Shown in pieces: positions 8,522 to 17,318 of a DNA stretch of 49,527 bases. The stretch lies in NCBI GenBank assembly GCA_021792315.1, contig JAJYUX010000002.1:1-49527 (forward strand), given 5' to 3'. How positions within the stretch are numbered: the stretch's first letter is position 1; the number at the start of each line of letters is the position of its first letter. The position numbers were made by a program, and so were the translations under genes. A model generated the notes under the pieces. It was given only the letters and a program-made list of their open reading frames with translations. It searched no databases and was not told where the DNA came from. The DNA comes from an archaeon (GTDB taxonomy: Archaea > Thermoproteota > Nitrososphaeria > Nitrososphaerales > CADDZS01).

Positions 8522-8643
8522 ATCGCCGGTTCAAATCCGGCCGACCCCACCACTTTCGCTTTTTTCTCGAGCCACCACTGCAAAACACAGCCCGCGTGAA
8601 CGACTCTAAATCTTGTACCGGGTGACTTTCGAAGATCGTGCCA

Positions 8644-9015
8644 TTACTTCATGTTCGCTTTTGCGGCAGCTTTCACTATCAAGAAGATTACAAATGCCAC
8701 GATGATGAATGTGAGAAGGTTGTTGAAGAAATCGCCTAGCCCAAACGGACCAACCATGTAGGTGTTTATGTTACTACCTTTGGGGAGGCCGTATGAAACT
8801 ATCGGAAGAACGAGATCTGTAACCAATGCCTTGACTAGATTTCCAAGATATAGACCCATGATGAAACCAACTGCCAATCCAAGTACTTTATACTCCTCCA
8901 GAAATAACTTGAATTCATTCCACATCCCCTTGGGTGCTACAGGAGCAGCAGCTGGAGTCAACAATTTCCTGATTTCGCGAAGCTCTTCCAGAACGTCATC
9001 ATTTGTTGCTGACAT
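8644..9015 (-). CDS. mscL: Large-conductance mechanosensitive channel (MscL)
   Basis: A pressure-release channel of the cytoplasmic membrane. The core has a first membrane helix GLAVGFIMGLYLGNLVKALV, a short periplasmic loop with VGPFGLGDF, and a second helix LLTFIIVAFVIFLIVKAA, in the order expected for MscL. A 40-residue N-terminal segment with a Pro/Ala linker precedes it. I chose the ATG at 9015 (MSATNDDV) over an upstream TTG at 9027. It stands alone, transcribed toward the tRNA. Confidence 0.85.
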   Translation of the reverse strand: MSATNDDVLEELREIRKLLTPAAAPVAPKGMWNEFKLFLEEYKVLGLAVGFIMGLYLGNLVKALVTDLVLPIVSYGLPKGSNINTYMVGPFGLGDFFNNLLTFIIVAFVIFLIVKAAAKANMK

Positions 9016-9027
9016 AATTTTGTACAA

Positions 9028-9553
9028 ACCGAACTTTGGTATTTTAGTTTAGCTATGGCTTTGGCGATATAATGTCGGCTCCTTCTCCGATGTTCGTGTG
9101 CTTTCTTGCTTCCCGCTAGCTCACATGCACACAGTATGAGAGAGTATGATAACACAGAGTAGATTTATTATTCCCAACTCGCGATAGGATTTGTTCGAAA
9201 TCTTATCCTTCACGTTCGGTGTCTCGAATGATTCTTTAATCACAACACGCTTGAGAGCGAACTTTAGACTCTGGTTCTCTATTAGCATGAATTTGGCCAA
9301 TCTGCGAGTGTTCAGGATTATTTCTTCTACAGATAGGCAATATTGGTGAGCTCTTCGCGTAACACTATATTTCAAAAGAGTATGAATGATAGAAAACTAG
9401 CGATTGAGTAGGACAAATGAGTAACTTCAACAAAAAAGGAATGGCGTGAAGTTGTTCGGTCTTCCACGCGCCATACATTCAGGCCCACTAGTATTTACAT
9501 TAGGCATGAATCCTAGATACGACAGGTGGATTATCCGCCTATTTTGTGTGTCT
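9028..9553. other. Gene-poor stretch upstream of mscL
   Basis: I see no convincing gene. A minus-strand frame of 84 codons (9121-9375, TTG start) exists, but it matches no family I know and has no clear ribosome-binding site. Confidence 0.5.
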
Positions 9554-9703
9554 CTACTTTTCGTCCTTATTGCCAGAGCCTTTGGCTTTTTCGACGCCTT
9601 TCTTTCCTAGGTCAACACCCTTCTCGCCGACATCTTTTCCAATTTCGACACCCTTCTTTGCAACGTTCTCGGTTTTTTCCTTCACTTTGTTAAGTAAGCC
9701 CAT
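9554..9703 (-). CDS. 49-aa Lys/Gly-rich repeat peptide
   Basis: Reads MGLLNKVKEKTENVAKKG and continues with a tandem motif, roughly (K)KGVEIGKDVGE, KGVDLGK, KGVEKAKG, ending GSGNKDEK. A strong Shine-Dalgarno (GAGGAG) sits 6 bp before the ATG. The protein is highly charged with no Cys and no membrane segment; the Val/Gly periodicity every 7-11 residues recalls LEA-like or other stress-associated amphipathic peptides. I recognise no named family. The repeat plus the ribosome-binding site make it likely real. Confidence 0.7.
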   Translation of the reverse strand: MGLLNKVKEKTENVAKKGVEIGKDVGEKGVDLGKKGVEKAKGSGNKDEK

Positions 9704-10382
9704 CAGTTTCTCCTCGTCTTAGTCAATGAAATGAACTCTTAGTTAAGAATAGCTTTGAGTGACACTTGCCCCGCTTATTAACGGAAATAAAAATCTACCT
9801 TAGCTACTATGGCGACTGCTTAACAAGAAGCATCTAAATCACATGGCCAACTTGAATTTTCAGATATGGACATTCAATCGACCACAGAAAGGATTCCACT
9901 AACCGTTTCTTTTGTGGTTAAGAGTGCAAAAGAAATCTGAAGCGACGGCGTACCTGAAAAGCAGTGGTATCAAATAACGAAACTCTTTGAAAATCTTCAG
10001 CATGTTTGCTCCGTATTTTTTCTGTAAGACCATGCTAGGAAGCTCTCCGTGACGGTTTCAAGCACGGGATATGGAGTTAAGCGCTCTAAATTGGTGGTAG
10101 ACAAGATTCGCAGTGACCTAGAATGGGAAGAAGCAAAAATCGTCGGATACTTTCTCACTATCAGCGAAAGAGTAAATGAGCTCCTTCATTTCTATCTTCT
10201 CTTTCTTGCGCACGGTTATTCACCTACTCGCTCACTCTCTCGCTCTCTCTCGAGTGCTTGACACTGGTACAAGTAATTGGCTCGGAATTCACTTAGTATG
10301 AAACAAGGCATGAGAAACTATAGCTTTCGATCACAAAAAGAGCAACTCCGAAAGTATTTAGGACTAGTCTGAACCGAGACGA
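9704..10382. other. Intergenic stretch without a supported gene
   Basis: Contains a doubtful 70-codon plus-strand frame (10049-10261, GTG start) and a simple CTCTCGCTCTCTCTCGAG run near 10232-10255. No family resemblance, RNA gene or clear terminator is visible. It may hold decayed coding sequence, like the region just after it. Confidence 0.5.
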
Positions 10383-10928
10383 TTGCGTGAAGTAGATACG
10401 CGTAGTGAGATCCGAGTTTCTATTCGGCCCTATGCTGAAGGCGATATGTGGCTGTTAGAGAGGACGTTGGGAGATCCAAATCAAATGGTGCATCTCAACG
10501 GGCCGGAAAGCTTGGGAAAAATTCGAAAGCGTCACGAGCTGTTTCTTGGAATGTCTGCTGATCCTCACGCTGGATGCATGTTCACCATTTTGGCAGGTTC
10601 CGACAATGCCCCTGCAGGCAACGTAGGATATTGGGAAAATGAATGGAAAGGGCAGCAAGGGCGGGAGATGGGATGGTTCGTCTTGCCCAAATTTCAAGGG
10701 CAGGGAATCGCAACTACAGCGACTGGACTAGTCATAGACCTGATAACCAAGTTAAAGTGTAAGAAATCCGTCTTTGCATTTCCTTCCGTAGATAATCATA
10801 AGTCCAATGCCATCTGCAAGAAGCTCGGGTTCACATTAACAGAGGAAGTTGACTCTGAGTACCCGCCCGGCGGAAGTCGCTTTCTCCGGTGTAATGTTTG
10901 GATGCTTGCTCACCAAGACACTATTTAG
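10383..10928 (+). CDS. GNAT-family N-acetyltransferase (RimJ/RimL-like)
   Basis: A 181-aa acetyltransferase that would use acetyl-CoA to acetylate an amine substrate, not identifiable here. The GNAT core shows EMGWFVLPKFQGQGIATTA (motif A, the R/Q-x-x-G-x-G/A acetyl-CoA loop appearing as QGQGIA) followed by VDNHKSNAICKKLGF (motif B, the N-x-x-S-x-x-x-x-x-K-x-G-F pattern). It starts with TTG and has no operon partner. A second, broken GNAT gene lies about 2 kb downstream. Confidence 0.8.
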   Translation: MREVDTRSEIRVSIRPYAEGDMWLLERTLGDPNQMVHLNGPESLGKIRKRHELFLGMSADPHAGCMFTILAGSDNAPAGNVGYWENEWKGQQGREMGWFVLPKFQGQGIATTATGLVIDLITKLKCKKSVFAFPSVDNHKSNAICKKLGFTLTEEVDSEYPPGGSRFLRCNVWMLAHQDTI

Positions 10929-11032
10929 GCGTCCTCTTTTGAATCGAGCTAACCTTTTCTGCAAATAAGATTCTAGGTGTCATCTCTTGTTCTTCGGTAT
11001 CTATGCGTGCGCCTTTGTCCTCTCAATCAGTT

Positions 11033-11425
11033 TCAATGTTCTAGCTCTCTCCCCGCAAATACCTTCCGGTACGCATCAACTAACTCAATGTCAGCGACAC
11101 CCGAAACAACTTTCTCCTTCCCGTCTGGAAGTACGATTGGAAATGCGGCTGCATGGTATGGAAGTTCCAGTTTCTCCGTTACTGATTTGTCACTAGACTC
11201 GCTTATCTTCATGCAGTCTCCCGCGGCGCACTTGAAGCAGTAGACCTTGAGTACACGTCTATCTCCGAATCCACCCCCTCTGCTTCCTGTCGCAGTAGAG
11301 AAACCCTCTGGAAGCTGAAGCACAAAGATCGTGTTCGACTCATCAAGCTTCTTCAGATCCACCGATCGCTCTGTCACGTATACGCATCTCGACCGAGATT
11401 CGATCAATCCAACGAATTCTTGCAA
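11033..11425 (-). CDS. Hypothetical protein, possible thioredoxin-like fold
   Basis: 130 aa, unrecognised. It has a cysteine cluster YCFKCAAGDC (about residues 62-71) and ends with a segment, AAAFPIVLPDGKEKVVSG then ADIELVDAYR, that looks like the C-terminal beta-beta-alpha of thioredoxin/glutaredoxin folds. That fold call is inference. The TTG start is preceded by an exceptionally good GAGGAGG ribosome-binding site, which supports the gene being real. Confidence 0.6.
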   Translation of the reverse strand: MQEFVGLIESRSRCVYVTERSVDLKKLDESNTIFVLQLPEGFSTATGSRGGGFGDRRVLKVYCFKCAAGDCMKISESSDKSVTEKLELPYHAAAFPIVLPDGKEKVVSGVADIELVDAYRKVFAGRELEH

Positions 11426-11592
11426 GTCCTCCTCGTCCTACCCTCCGCTCCTCATTGCTTTCAATAGCATCCAAAAGTGATAAGAGTACTCATGCGACTA
11501 GACACCATCTTGAGCGAGCGTATAAAGTGGCATCACGGCCGAATCGACCAAGAAGAGTCATGCTGGTGTGAGAATGCTGTTTCAAACGTGGC

Positions 11593-12466
11593 TTGATGTC
11601 CTTGGCTAAGGTACATCAGTTTTCTTTTCTAATTACTCTTAGGCCAGAAGGAAAACTTCATCCAATTTTTGGACGCGACTGCGGGCCCCCGACCCAATGC
11701 AATGACAAATCCAACCGATTCGTACAGCACTCATCTAGTTCAGCTTTCACTGTATCATTAACTGAACCGGAGGAGACATGGCTGATCATAAGCAAAGTAT
11801 TTCCACAGATCTTTTCAAGATACACTCCGGTACTCGATGGTAGGACGCAAGTTCTTGAAAGAAGGCGAGACTTTCCCAAACTACTTCATCGCCCTAGCTC
11901 CCTCATTGCACAACCGATCAAAGTATTGAGTGAAACCGATTCATACGCACCCGTAATCAATTCCACGGCAAGATCTCGCCTCGGGTTTGTGGTGGTTGCA
12001 AGGAAGATTGGCTCGTCAGATATACTGACTGCAGTAGAATTGGGAGATTTTATCCGTATGTACAATACAGGAAAGTTGCAAAAGACCAATGTGAATGTTG
12101 AAAATCTTACTTCCTCTCTGATACTCTCAGTTGACGGAAAAGACACACTGAAGCATGTAATCGGAGTAATGCTGAAGCACAGAAAGCGAATGGTACTACT
12201 TCGTGAGACAAAATCGTTGATCTCAGACAGCGATGTGTTGAATTTCCTGATCGGCTCTAACAGATTTGAGCAATTGAAAGATGCGCCTGAGAAGGTACTC
12301 AAAACACACTGACTAGCGAATTACCTTCGTCGCGCCCGCCGTTTGTGGACAGCAGAGTGAGCATAGCCGAAGCTGCAAGATTGCTGAATCCTGACGCAGG
12401 GGACTCTTGACTGCAATAGGGGGTTAGTATCATTCTGGGACCTTGTAATAAAACTGGAGATTGTAG
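11593..12466 (+). pseudogene. CBS-domain protein, frameshifted
   Basis: The open frame 11593-12312 (239 aa) ends with a CBS-like module: DGKDTLKHVIGVMLKHRKR followed by ISDSDVLNFLIG. After its TGA, other frames continue what a CBS protein should contain: VSIAEAARLL at about 12357-12386 and GLVSFWDLVIKLE at about 12420-12460, the latter matching the G-I-V-T-x-W-D-L-V-x-K end of a CBS domain. At least two frame changes separate these pieces. I read this as a decayed gene with two or more CBS domains. The N-terminal 100 residues are unrecognised. Confidence 0.6.
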
Positions 12467-12570
12467 CAGGCAATGCTCTGTATCAATCATCGTCGGTCGT
12501 CAAGAATCAAATTACCATCGCTCGTGCGAACGACATAGGAAAATCGTTTCGAGTCAGAAACAGATCGGAT

Positions 12571-12976
12571 GTGATGGAATGCATTTCGCCGAATAAGATG
12601 AATGTGTTGCCCATCATCGCAACTACGATCAGGAAGCAAGGGTTCATTGATTCACATAGTGTTCCTCACTTTGCTAGACAGAGAATAGTAGATCACTTTA
12701 TTTCGAAAATCCCGCTCGCGCATTCTATTTGTGGTGGAGGTAAATGCTGGGCAGACGGGTGATTATTGGAATAAAGGACATGCAACAGAAGCAATAATTG
12801 CCGTGCGCGACTTGGCGTTCGGCAAGGCAGGAATTGCCGAGCTTGTAAGTCTCATCCACGTTGGCAATGAGCCTTCCAGACGTGTTTCGGAGAAAGTTGG
12901 AATGCAGTTTAGCGGAGAAATTGTTCGAGATGATCGTCAATACTGGATATACTCAATCAAGAATCAAAAGAAATAA
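12571..12976 (+). pseudogene. GNAT acetyltransferase remnant
   Basis: Frame 12731-12976 encodes the C-terminal half of a GNAT enzyme: GDYWNKGHATEAIIAVRDLA (acetyl-CoA loop region), then HVGNEPSRRVSEKVGMQFSG. The N-terminal half is absent from this frame. A 63-codon frame just before it (12571-12762) may carry a damaged N-terminal part (RQRIVDHFISK). The start and the substrate half are lost, so the product is probably not an active enzyme. Confidence 0.65.
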
Positions 12977-13137
12977 GCGGAGATACATTACATCCGAGAA
13001 CGAGGCTACTCATCGCCTTCAAAGGTCTTGTCAGAACCAATATGGGCAAACTTGAGTTTTACCGCCAGTCAGGAAATGTGTTTTCTGAATTGGTCACTAT
13101 CTTCTCTCAGGAATTGAATCTCAATTCTCTTCTGGAA

Positions 13138-13773
13138 CTAAACTGTCAGCTTTATTTTCATCGTTCGCTCAACATCTTCGTTCTCTACTTCAATCGGATC
13201 TAGAATTAGACTTTCATCTGGTCCAGCCATTATCACCGTGCTGTGAGCTCTCAGGATCGGCATTATGGCAGAAAGTTGCCCCGAGCTCTGCATCTCACGA
13301 ATATTGTAAGCACATATTCCTTCAGCTGGAAATCTGAAATTCCGGTGCAGGACATACTCGTACTTCATCATTTCCTCAATCTTGTTCTCTCTGAAGAAAC
13401 AGGACATTTCAGCTGCTGCTCTCAAACCGTCCAGACCCATCACCCTGTATCTCTCTGTCATCTCTGCAAACGCTGTCATGATTCTCGCGTTGTTCACCTC
13501 GCCACGGACTATGTAGATTTCGTCATAATTCGATATTATGAGCTTTCCATTGGTTCTTAGTCTATCTGCGTCAATTCCAAACTTTTTCATCTCTTCCCTA
13601 GTCTGTTGAGGGGTATCTTCAGAGCAGACGTATGCTAACCCCTGTTTCTCTTCTCCAAACTTGAGGTGGGAGAAAAGAACCTCTCGTTTTGTCTGTGGTG
13701 AATAGTAAAGTAGCACCACATGCGAGTGACTTTTGAAGTCTGAGAGGAAATCCCTCATTTCGCGAGAAATCAA
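13138..13773 (-). CDS. MEDS-domain (DcmR-type sensory) protein
   Basis: A 211-aa protein matching the MEDS domain (PF14417), a RecA-like sensory fold found in methanogens and in DcmR. Typical pieces are HSHVVLLYYSPQTKREVLFSHL, then GLAYVCSEDTPQQTREEMKKFG, and later EMTERYRVMGLDGLRA. Such domains usually accompany HTH or histidine-kinase outputs; none is fused here, so it may act by protein contact. TTG (13773) or ATG (13758) could be the start. It is divergent from the coiled-coil operon across 450 bp. Confidence 0.8.
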   Translation of the reverse strand: MISREMRDFLSDFKSHSHVVLLYYSPQTKREVLFSHLKFGEEKQGLAYVCSEDTPQQTREEMKKFGIDADRLRTNGKLIISNYDEIYIVRGEVNNARIMTAFAEMTERYRVMGLDGLRAAAEMSCFFRENKIEEMMKYEYVLHRNFRFPAEGICAYNIREMQSSGQLSAIMPILRAHSTVIMAGPDESLILDPIEVENEDVERTMKIKLTV

Positions 13774-14227
13774 TTCGAATATTGTGAAAAATGCGCAGAC
13801 AAATATTAACGCATTACGGATGTGGGCTCATCCCATCTTTCATAAGACATCCCAGCTTTGCTCTATTTCGAATTTCTTGCATTGTGGACATGGTTGTTAC
13901 TCTTCGTGGCCTTCCTAAAGCACGCTGGTCAGGGTACCAGACAAGGTCAGTCACAGGACACTCGAACTTGGAAACATATGAGTCAACCCTTCACTCTTGC
14001 TAGCTCGATTCAGGCGGTTTCCGAATTTAACGAAATATGAGTTGTCATACTTGTGGAAATGTCTCGTCCATCCCAGCACTTTGGAGACCAATATTCCACA
14101 GTATATTCTATTGACAGGCAGTTATTCTCATTGCGACAACTTTCACAACTTTCAGTATTCTCCATATTTGGAAACGGCAAACATTGCTTTATAGAACAAC
14201 CTCATCTTTTTACGCAGACGGCACAAT
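13774..14227. other. Divergent intergenic region with candidate promoter
   Basis: About 450 bp between the MEDS gene and the coiled-coil operon. A TATA-like GCTTTATAGAAC at about 14187-14198 lies 36 bp before the TTG start at 14228, consistent with transcription starting near 14218. I see no gene in the rest. Confidence 0.5.
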
Positions 14228-15826
14228 TTGAACGAAAACAAGATTCTTTCTGAAACGACTTCTGTTCAAGCGGCTCCTAGTAGCCCTGTCCAGCCACTGA
14301 TTGAACTCACAAAGTCCGAGAAATTTCTGAAATCACTATTTGCAAAAGCAACGGAAAGGGGGTACACTCCTACCCAGCTGGTCAATCAGTGCATCAAAAT
14401 TGATCAACTCGAAAAGAAATATGCAAGAACGTTCGACGAGCTGAAGAGCGAGTACGAGCGTCTCGCCAAGGAAATTTCATCGCGGAGCAAGAGGGTACAA
14501 GAACTAGAAGATACCATTGCCGAAACAAAGAAGAAAAAGAAGGAGGTTGCACGCGAATACTCCGCAGATGAGAAGAACGTCAGACAGTACGTTGACGCTC
14601 GAATGGAACTCTCTTCGATTGGTTTCTCCGTAGACGACATTCCGCGAGTGAAGACTTGCTTATTCTCTATGAAGAACGAGAATTTCAGTCCGGAGGCTAT
14701 AATAGAGAAACTCAATTCGATTGCAGTTCTGGAAGCACGCAAGACCTCTCTCGAATCTGAATTGAGCATTGCAAATGGAGACCTCCGTGAAAAGAAGGCA
14801 CTCCTGATACAGTTGAGACAGTTGCAACAAACAGGTCTTTCTGTGGAGCAGATAGAACGGATAAGAGAGGTGGTGTCAAGAATCTCCTCAAGGCGAGGAA
14901 TCAATCCAGATCAGGCGATGTCTCGCTTTGAATCTGATGTTCTGAACAACTATGACCTAACACTGGGATTGGAAAGCGAGGTAATGCGACTTCAGGAGAC
15001 GAAAAATTCGCTTGCATCTGAATTCGACGGAAGGAAGGCGGCTCTGGAAACCAAAGAAAAGATGGTTTTGGAAAAGATCAGCGAGCTTGAATCCAAGTAT
15101 CAGAGCCAAAAGCAAGAGATACAGGCATACTCTGAGCTGCGGGCGGCGGGTGTCGATGGTGCTCGCATTCAATCATGGAATCAGCTAATTTCAGACAACC
15201 GGCTTGACTTCGGTATTGTTGAATCTGAGCTAAGAAAGCAGGGCGACCTTCGAACGCTGGAAGAAGAGATTTCCATAAGAATCGCATATCTTCAGGAGAA
15301 GGAGAAAGTCCTTACCGCAACTATTTCGGAATTGAACACTCAAAAGAGCACGCTGGAATCAACCATTTCTTCTATCAAAGAGCATACATTATCTGCTTTC
15401 GAGGAGTCGCGCACAGCGATGCTTTCATCAGTCTCTCAGGTTAAGGAAGAAGTGAAGCAAGTTTCGGACCTTGCGAAAACGGATCTTAAAGCGGCACTAT
15501 CAGAACTCAGTTCAGAGGCAACGACTTTCCAAAGCAATATGACTAACATACTTCAGAAGGCCGGGGAGGAAACAAAGAAGCACTCAGAGCTCTTGGAGAC
15601 AGCAGAGAGAATCGGAAGGTATGAAGCTGTACTTCCTGTTCTAAAGTTGAGCGAAGATGGGGACGTTTCTGAAACGGAGGCTCTGGTCGCGATGTGGAAC
15701 GTGTCGAACACATTTGCGCAGTGGCTGAGGAAGCAAAAAATCACTCCAACGCGCATAGATATTTTGGAACTACTGGGCAAGACGACAGCGTCACTTAATC
15801 AGGAGATTCAGACAGTTGGAGCCTGA
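14228..15826 (+). CDS. Large coiled-coil protein of unknown function
   Basis: 532 aa, almost entirely charged helix. Coiled coils cover about residues 55-110, 155-215, 240-300 and 335-430, separated by short conserved-looking modules with the pattern LSSIGFSVDDIPR, QTGLSVEQIERIR and AAGVDGARIQSW. The last 70 residues are globular-looking. No membrane segment or signal peptide. It resembles SMC-like or scaffold coiled coils but lacks Walker A, B and hinge motifs. It overlaps the next gene by 11 bp, so the two products are probably partners. Confidence 0.75.
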   Translation: MNENKILSETTSVQAAPSSPVQPLIELTKSEKFLKSLFAKATERGYTPTQLVNQCIKIDQLEKKYARTFDELKSEYERLAKEISSRSKRVQELEDTIAETKKKKKEVAREYSADEKNVRQYVDARMELSSIGFSVDDIPRVKTCLFSMKNENFSPEAIIEKLNSIAVLEARKTSLESELSIANGDLREKKALLIQLRQLQQTGLSVEQIERIREVVSRISSRRGINPDQAMSRFESDVLNNYDLTLGLESEVMRLQETKNSLASEFDGRKAALETKEKMVLEKISELESKYQSQKQEIQAYSELRAAGVDGARIQSWNQLISDNRLDFGIVESELRKQGDLRTLEEEISIRIAYLQEKEKVLTATISELNTQKSTLESTISSIKEHTLSAFEESRTAMLSSVSQVKEEVKQVSDLAKTDLKAALSELSSEATTFQSNMTNILQKAGEETKKHSELLETAERIGRYEAVLPVLKLSEDGDVSETEALVAMWNVSNTFAQWLRKQKITPTRIDILELLGKTTASLNQEIQTVGA

Positions 15827-16259
15827 AACATCGCGCTCCGCACGGCTTTCAGATATGAATAGCGTTCTAGGACAGGCGGACGAAGAATTCGCTGAAAGGT
15901 TGCACAAGTTCACAGATTCGATCCTTTTGTTCAGAATAACCGGGGCTCATGACAAAGGAGCTGAGTTGTCATTCCTGAGTGATGTCATCAGAGTAGTTGT
16001 AGAAGAATTTGGCACGGCATCAGAACTAGCCTCGGTGAACGCTGATCTCGAGACGATTCTTACCGGGAATGAAGTAGAATCAGTGGGATCTCTTTACTCA
16101 AGTTTGACTAGTGTTGTTGACAGACTTGGTTCGAGAGAGCTGTATTCGCTCATGACTGAATTCCGAAAAGAACCAATCCGTTCTGCACCTCCAGATGATG
16201 CTGAGACTCTTTCGGATTACTCAGAAGAGTTGTCAGCAAAGCAATCTATGCTAGCTTGA
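15816..16259 (+). CDS. Hypothetical acidic helical protein, partner of the coiled-coil gene
   Basis: 147 aa, acidic, no Cys, no membrane segment, unrecognised. It starts with TTG inside the 3' end of the coiled-coil gene (11-bp overlap), which implies translational coupling. Predicted mostly helical with a disordered acidic tail. It ends 28 bp before a strong hairpin, which probably terminates the operon. Confidence 0.7.
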   Translation: MEPETSRSARLSDMNSVLGQADEEFAERLHKFTDSILLFRITGAHDKGAELSFLSDVIRVVVEEFGTASELASVNADLETILTGNEVESVGSLYSSLTSVVDRLGSRELYSLMTEFRKEPIRSAPPDDAETLSDYSEELSAKQSMLA

Positions 16260-16286
16260 TTGCGGAAAAAGGAGTAAAAAGTTAGA

Positions 16287-16323
16287 AAGTGGGAACGATC
16301 TGTTGTTTGATCGTTCTCCACTT
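16287..16323. terminator. Bidirectional hairpin terminator between convergent genes
   Basis: AAGTGG-GAACGATC (16287-16300) pairs with GATCGTTC-T-CCACTT (16309-16323): 14 bp with one bulged T and an 8-nt loop. It lies exactly between the ends of two convergent transcripts (16259 and 16335), so it probably ends both. Confidence 0.7.
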
Positions 16324-16334
16324 GTGTATTCTAC

Positions 16335-17129
16335 TCAGGTAGTGTGTGACGTTGTATTCACGGTAGTATGCGTCGTCACAGTTACCGTAGTGTGCTGGGA
16401 CTGGGTCTGAGTTGTTGTTGGAGAAGCTAATGGTGTCTGTGGCTTTGCTGTGATTGATGGTACTAGAATATAAGATCCGTTGCTGCCAGTGACTTTTGGA
16501 CTTGTGTCCACCAAGAGTCCCGAAGTCGTATTCGCCTGCACATTCACTCCACCAGTTATGACAGACTGCAACATGCCACTTGGAACGGTGGCTGTATAGT
16601 TTGTAAGCTTGCCTGATGTGCCATTGATTGTTACCATAGCAGAAGTTACGTTGAACCTCACGATGTTGTATGTCCCCACTGGAAGCTTTGCAGATCCGAG
16701 TACGGCGCTGCTGTTGACGATTTTTGTCAAGTCTATTGTTCCCTTGCTAGTGACATTGTACCAACCGGACTGGTTTCCAGCGTTTGCGACATGAACTTGA
16801 ATCGATGTGTAATTGATGTACACTTGAACGACGTTTGCTGGGACATTTGGGGGATCTATCATGCTGAGCTGAAGAGTCCCTGTGCTTCCTGAGGATCCGC
16901 TATTCGTGCTTGTACTTGTGCTGCCAGATGTGGTAATCCCTGTATTGCCCGTGTTGGACGAAACTCCAGTGGTAGATATTGACGTGCTGCTCAATCCCGT
17001 AGTACTGCTAATTCCTGTCGTGTTGCTAATATGGCCGCCGTTGAATGCATACATTGCTGCCACTATGAGGCCGATAGCGACGATTACGCCGACTACTCCT
17101 CCAGCTATTACTTTGCGTGAAAGGCTCAT
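16335..17129 (-). CDS. Membrane-anchored surface protein with DUF4382 domain
   Basis: From the ATG at 17129 (MSLSRKVIAGGVVGV) the protein has an N-terminal membrane anchor, a Ser/Thr-rich low-complexity stalk of about 60 residues, a DUF4382-like domain (LQLSMIDPPNVPANV; TSIQVHVAN; GTIDLTKIVN; LPVGTYNIVRFNV), and a Thr/His-rich tail. Several NxS/T sequons suggest glycosylation outside the cell. The frame stays open to a TTG at 17234, which would add 35 basic residues; I prefer the ATG because the anchor then begins at once. Function unknown. Confidence 0.78.
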   Translation of the reverse strand: MSLSRKVIAGGVVGVIVAIGLIVAAMYAFNGGHISNTTGISSTTGLSSTSISTTGVSSNTGNTGITTSGSTSTSTNSGSSGSTGTLQLSMIDPPNVPANVVQVYINYTSIQVHVANAGNQSGWYNVTSKGTIDLTKIVNSSAVLGSAKLPVGTYNIVRFNVTSAMVTINGTSGKLTNYTATVPSGMLQSVITGGVNVQANTTSGLLVDTSPKVTGSNGSYILVPSITAKPQTPLASPTTTQTQSQHTTVTVTTHTTVNTTSHTT

Positions 17130-17297
17130 TTTTCTTCTTACACTTCCGTTGGACGAACCATCAAGAGGGGTGTTCTTAATGGAACGTTTTTTCGAAGAGA
17201 GGAAAAATCGTTGTACGGTGTCCCGGAAATGCAATGTAAGTATCGTGAATCTATACCCTAGCTCTTGAACTCGGGACGAGAGATCGAATAATAAAAC

Positions 17298-17309
17298 TGA
17301 ATATATATT
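17298..17309 (+). promoter_or_regulatory. TATA-like box for the HTH membrane regulator
   Basis: CTGAATATATAT lies about 25-35 bp upstream of the candidate starts TTG 17319, GTG 17328 and TTG 17340. The spacing favours a leaderless start at 17328 or 17340 rather than 17319. Confidence 0.5.
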
Positions 17310-17318
17310 GGCAGCAAA

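Larger units (their letters stand above)
8401..8549 (+). tRNA. tRNA-Pro (anticodon GGG) interrupted by three introns, CCA encoded
   Basis: The acceptor GGGGTCG (8401-8407) pairs fully with CGACCCC (8542-8548), followed by discriminator A and encoded CCA (8550-8552). The T arm is GCCGG-TTCAAAT-CCGGC (8525-8541). The anticodon stem CCACC (8450-8454) pairs with GGTGG (8496-8500); the loop reads C-T-GGG-G with C8495 as position 38, giving anticodon GGG. Removing 8428-8447, 8461-8494 and 8503-8521 leaves a normal 76-nt type I tRNA with variable loop CGATC. All three junctions fit bulge-helix-bulge geometry. A TTAAAA box about 33 bp upstream (within 8363-8374) may be the promoter. Confidence 0.9.

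Noticed and set aside
8501..8524. Long variable arm of a Leu/Ser-type tRNA
   Set aside because: The CCACC/GGTGG anticodon stem and the GTGG/CCAC bulge-helix-bulge fit an intron better, and anticodon GGG is Pro, a type I tRNA.
8401..8552. tRNA as an integration site
   Set aside because: No integrase gene and no second copy of the tRNA 3' end seen downstream.
9121..9375. 84-codon minus-strand frame
   Set aside because: No family resemblance, no ribosome-binding site, Cys/Ile-rich end unlike neighbours.
10049..10261. 70-codon plus-strand frame
   Set aside because: The end runs through a CTCTCG simple repeat; no motif. May be coding decay, but not supported as a gene.
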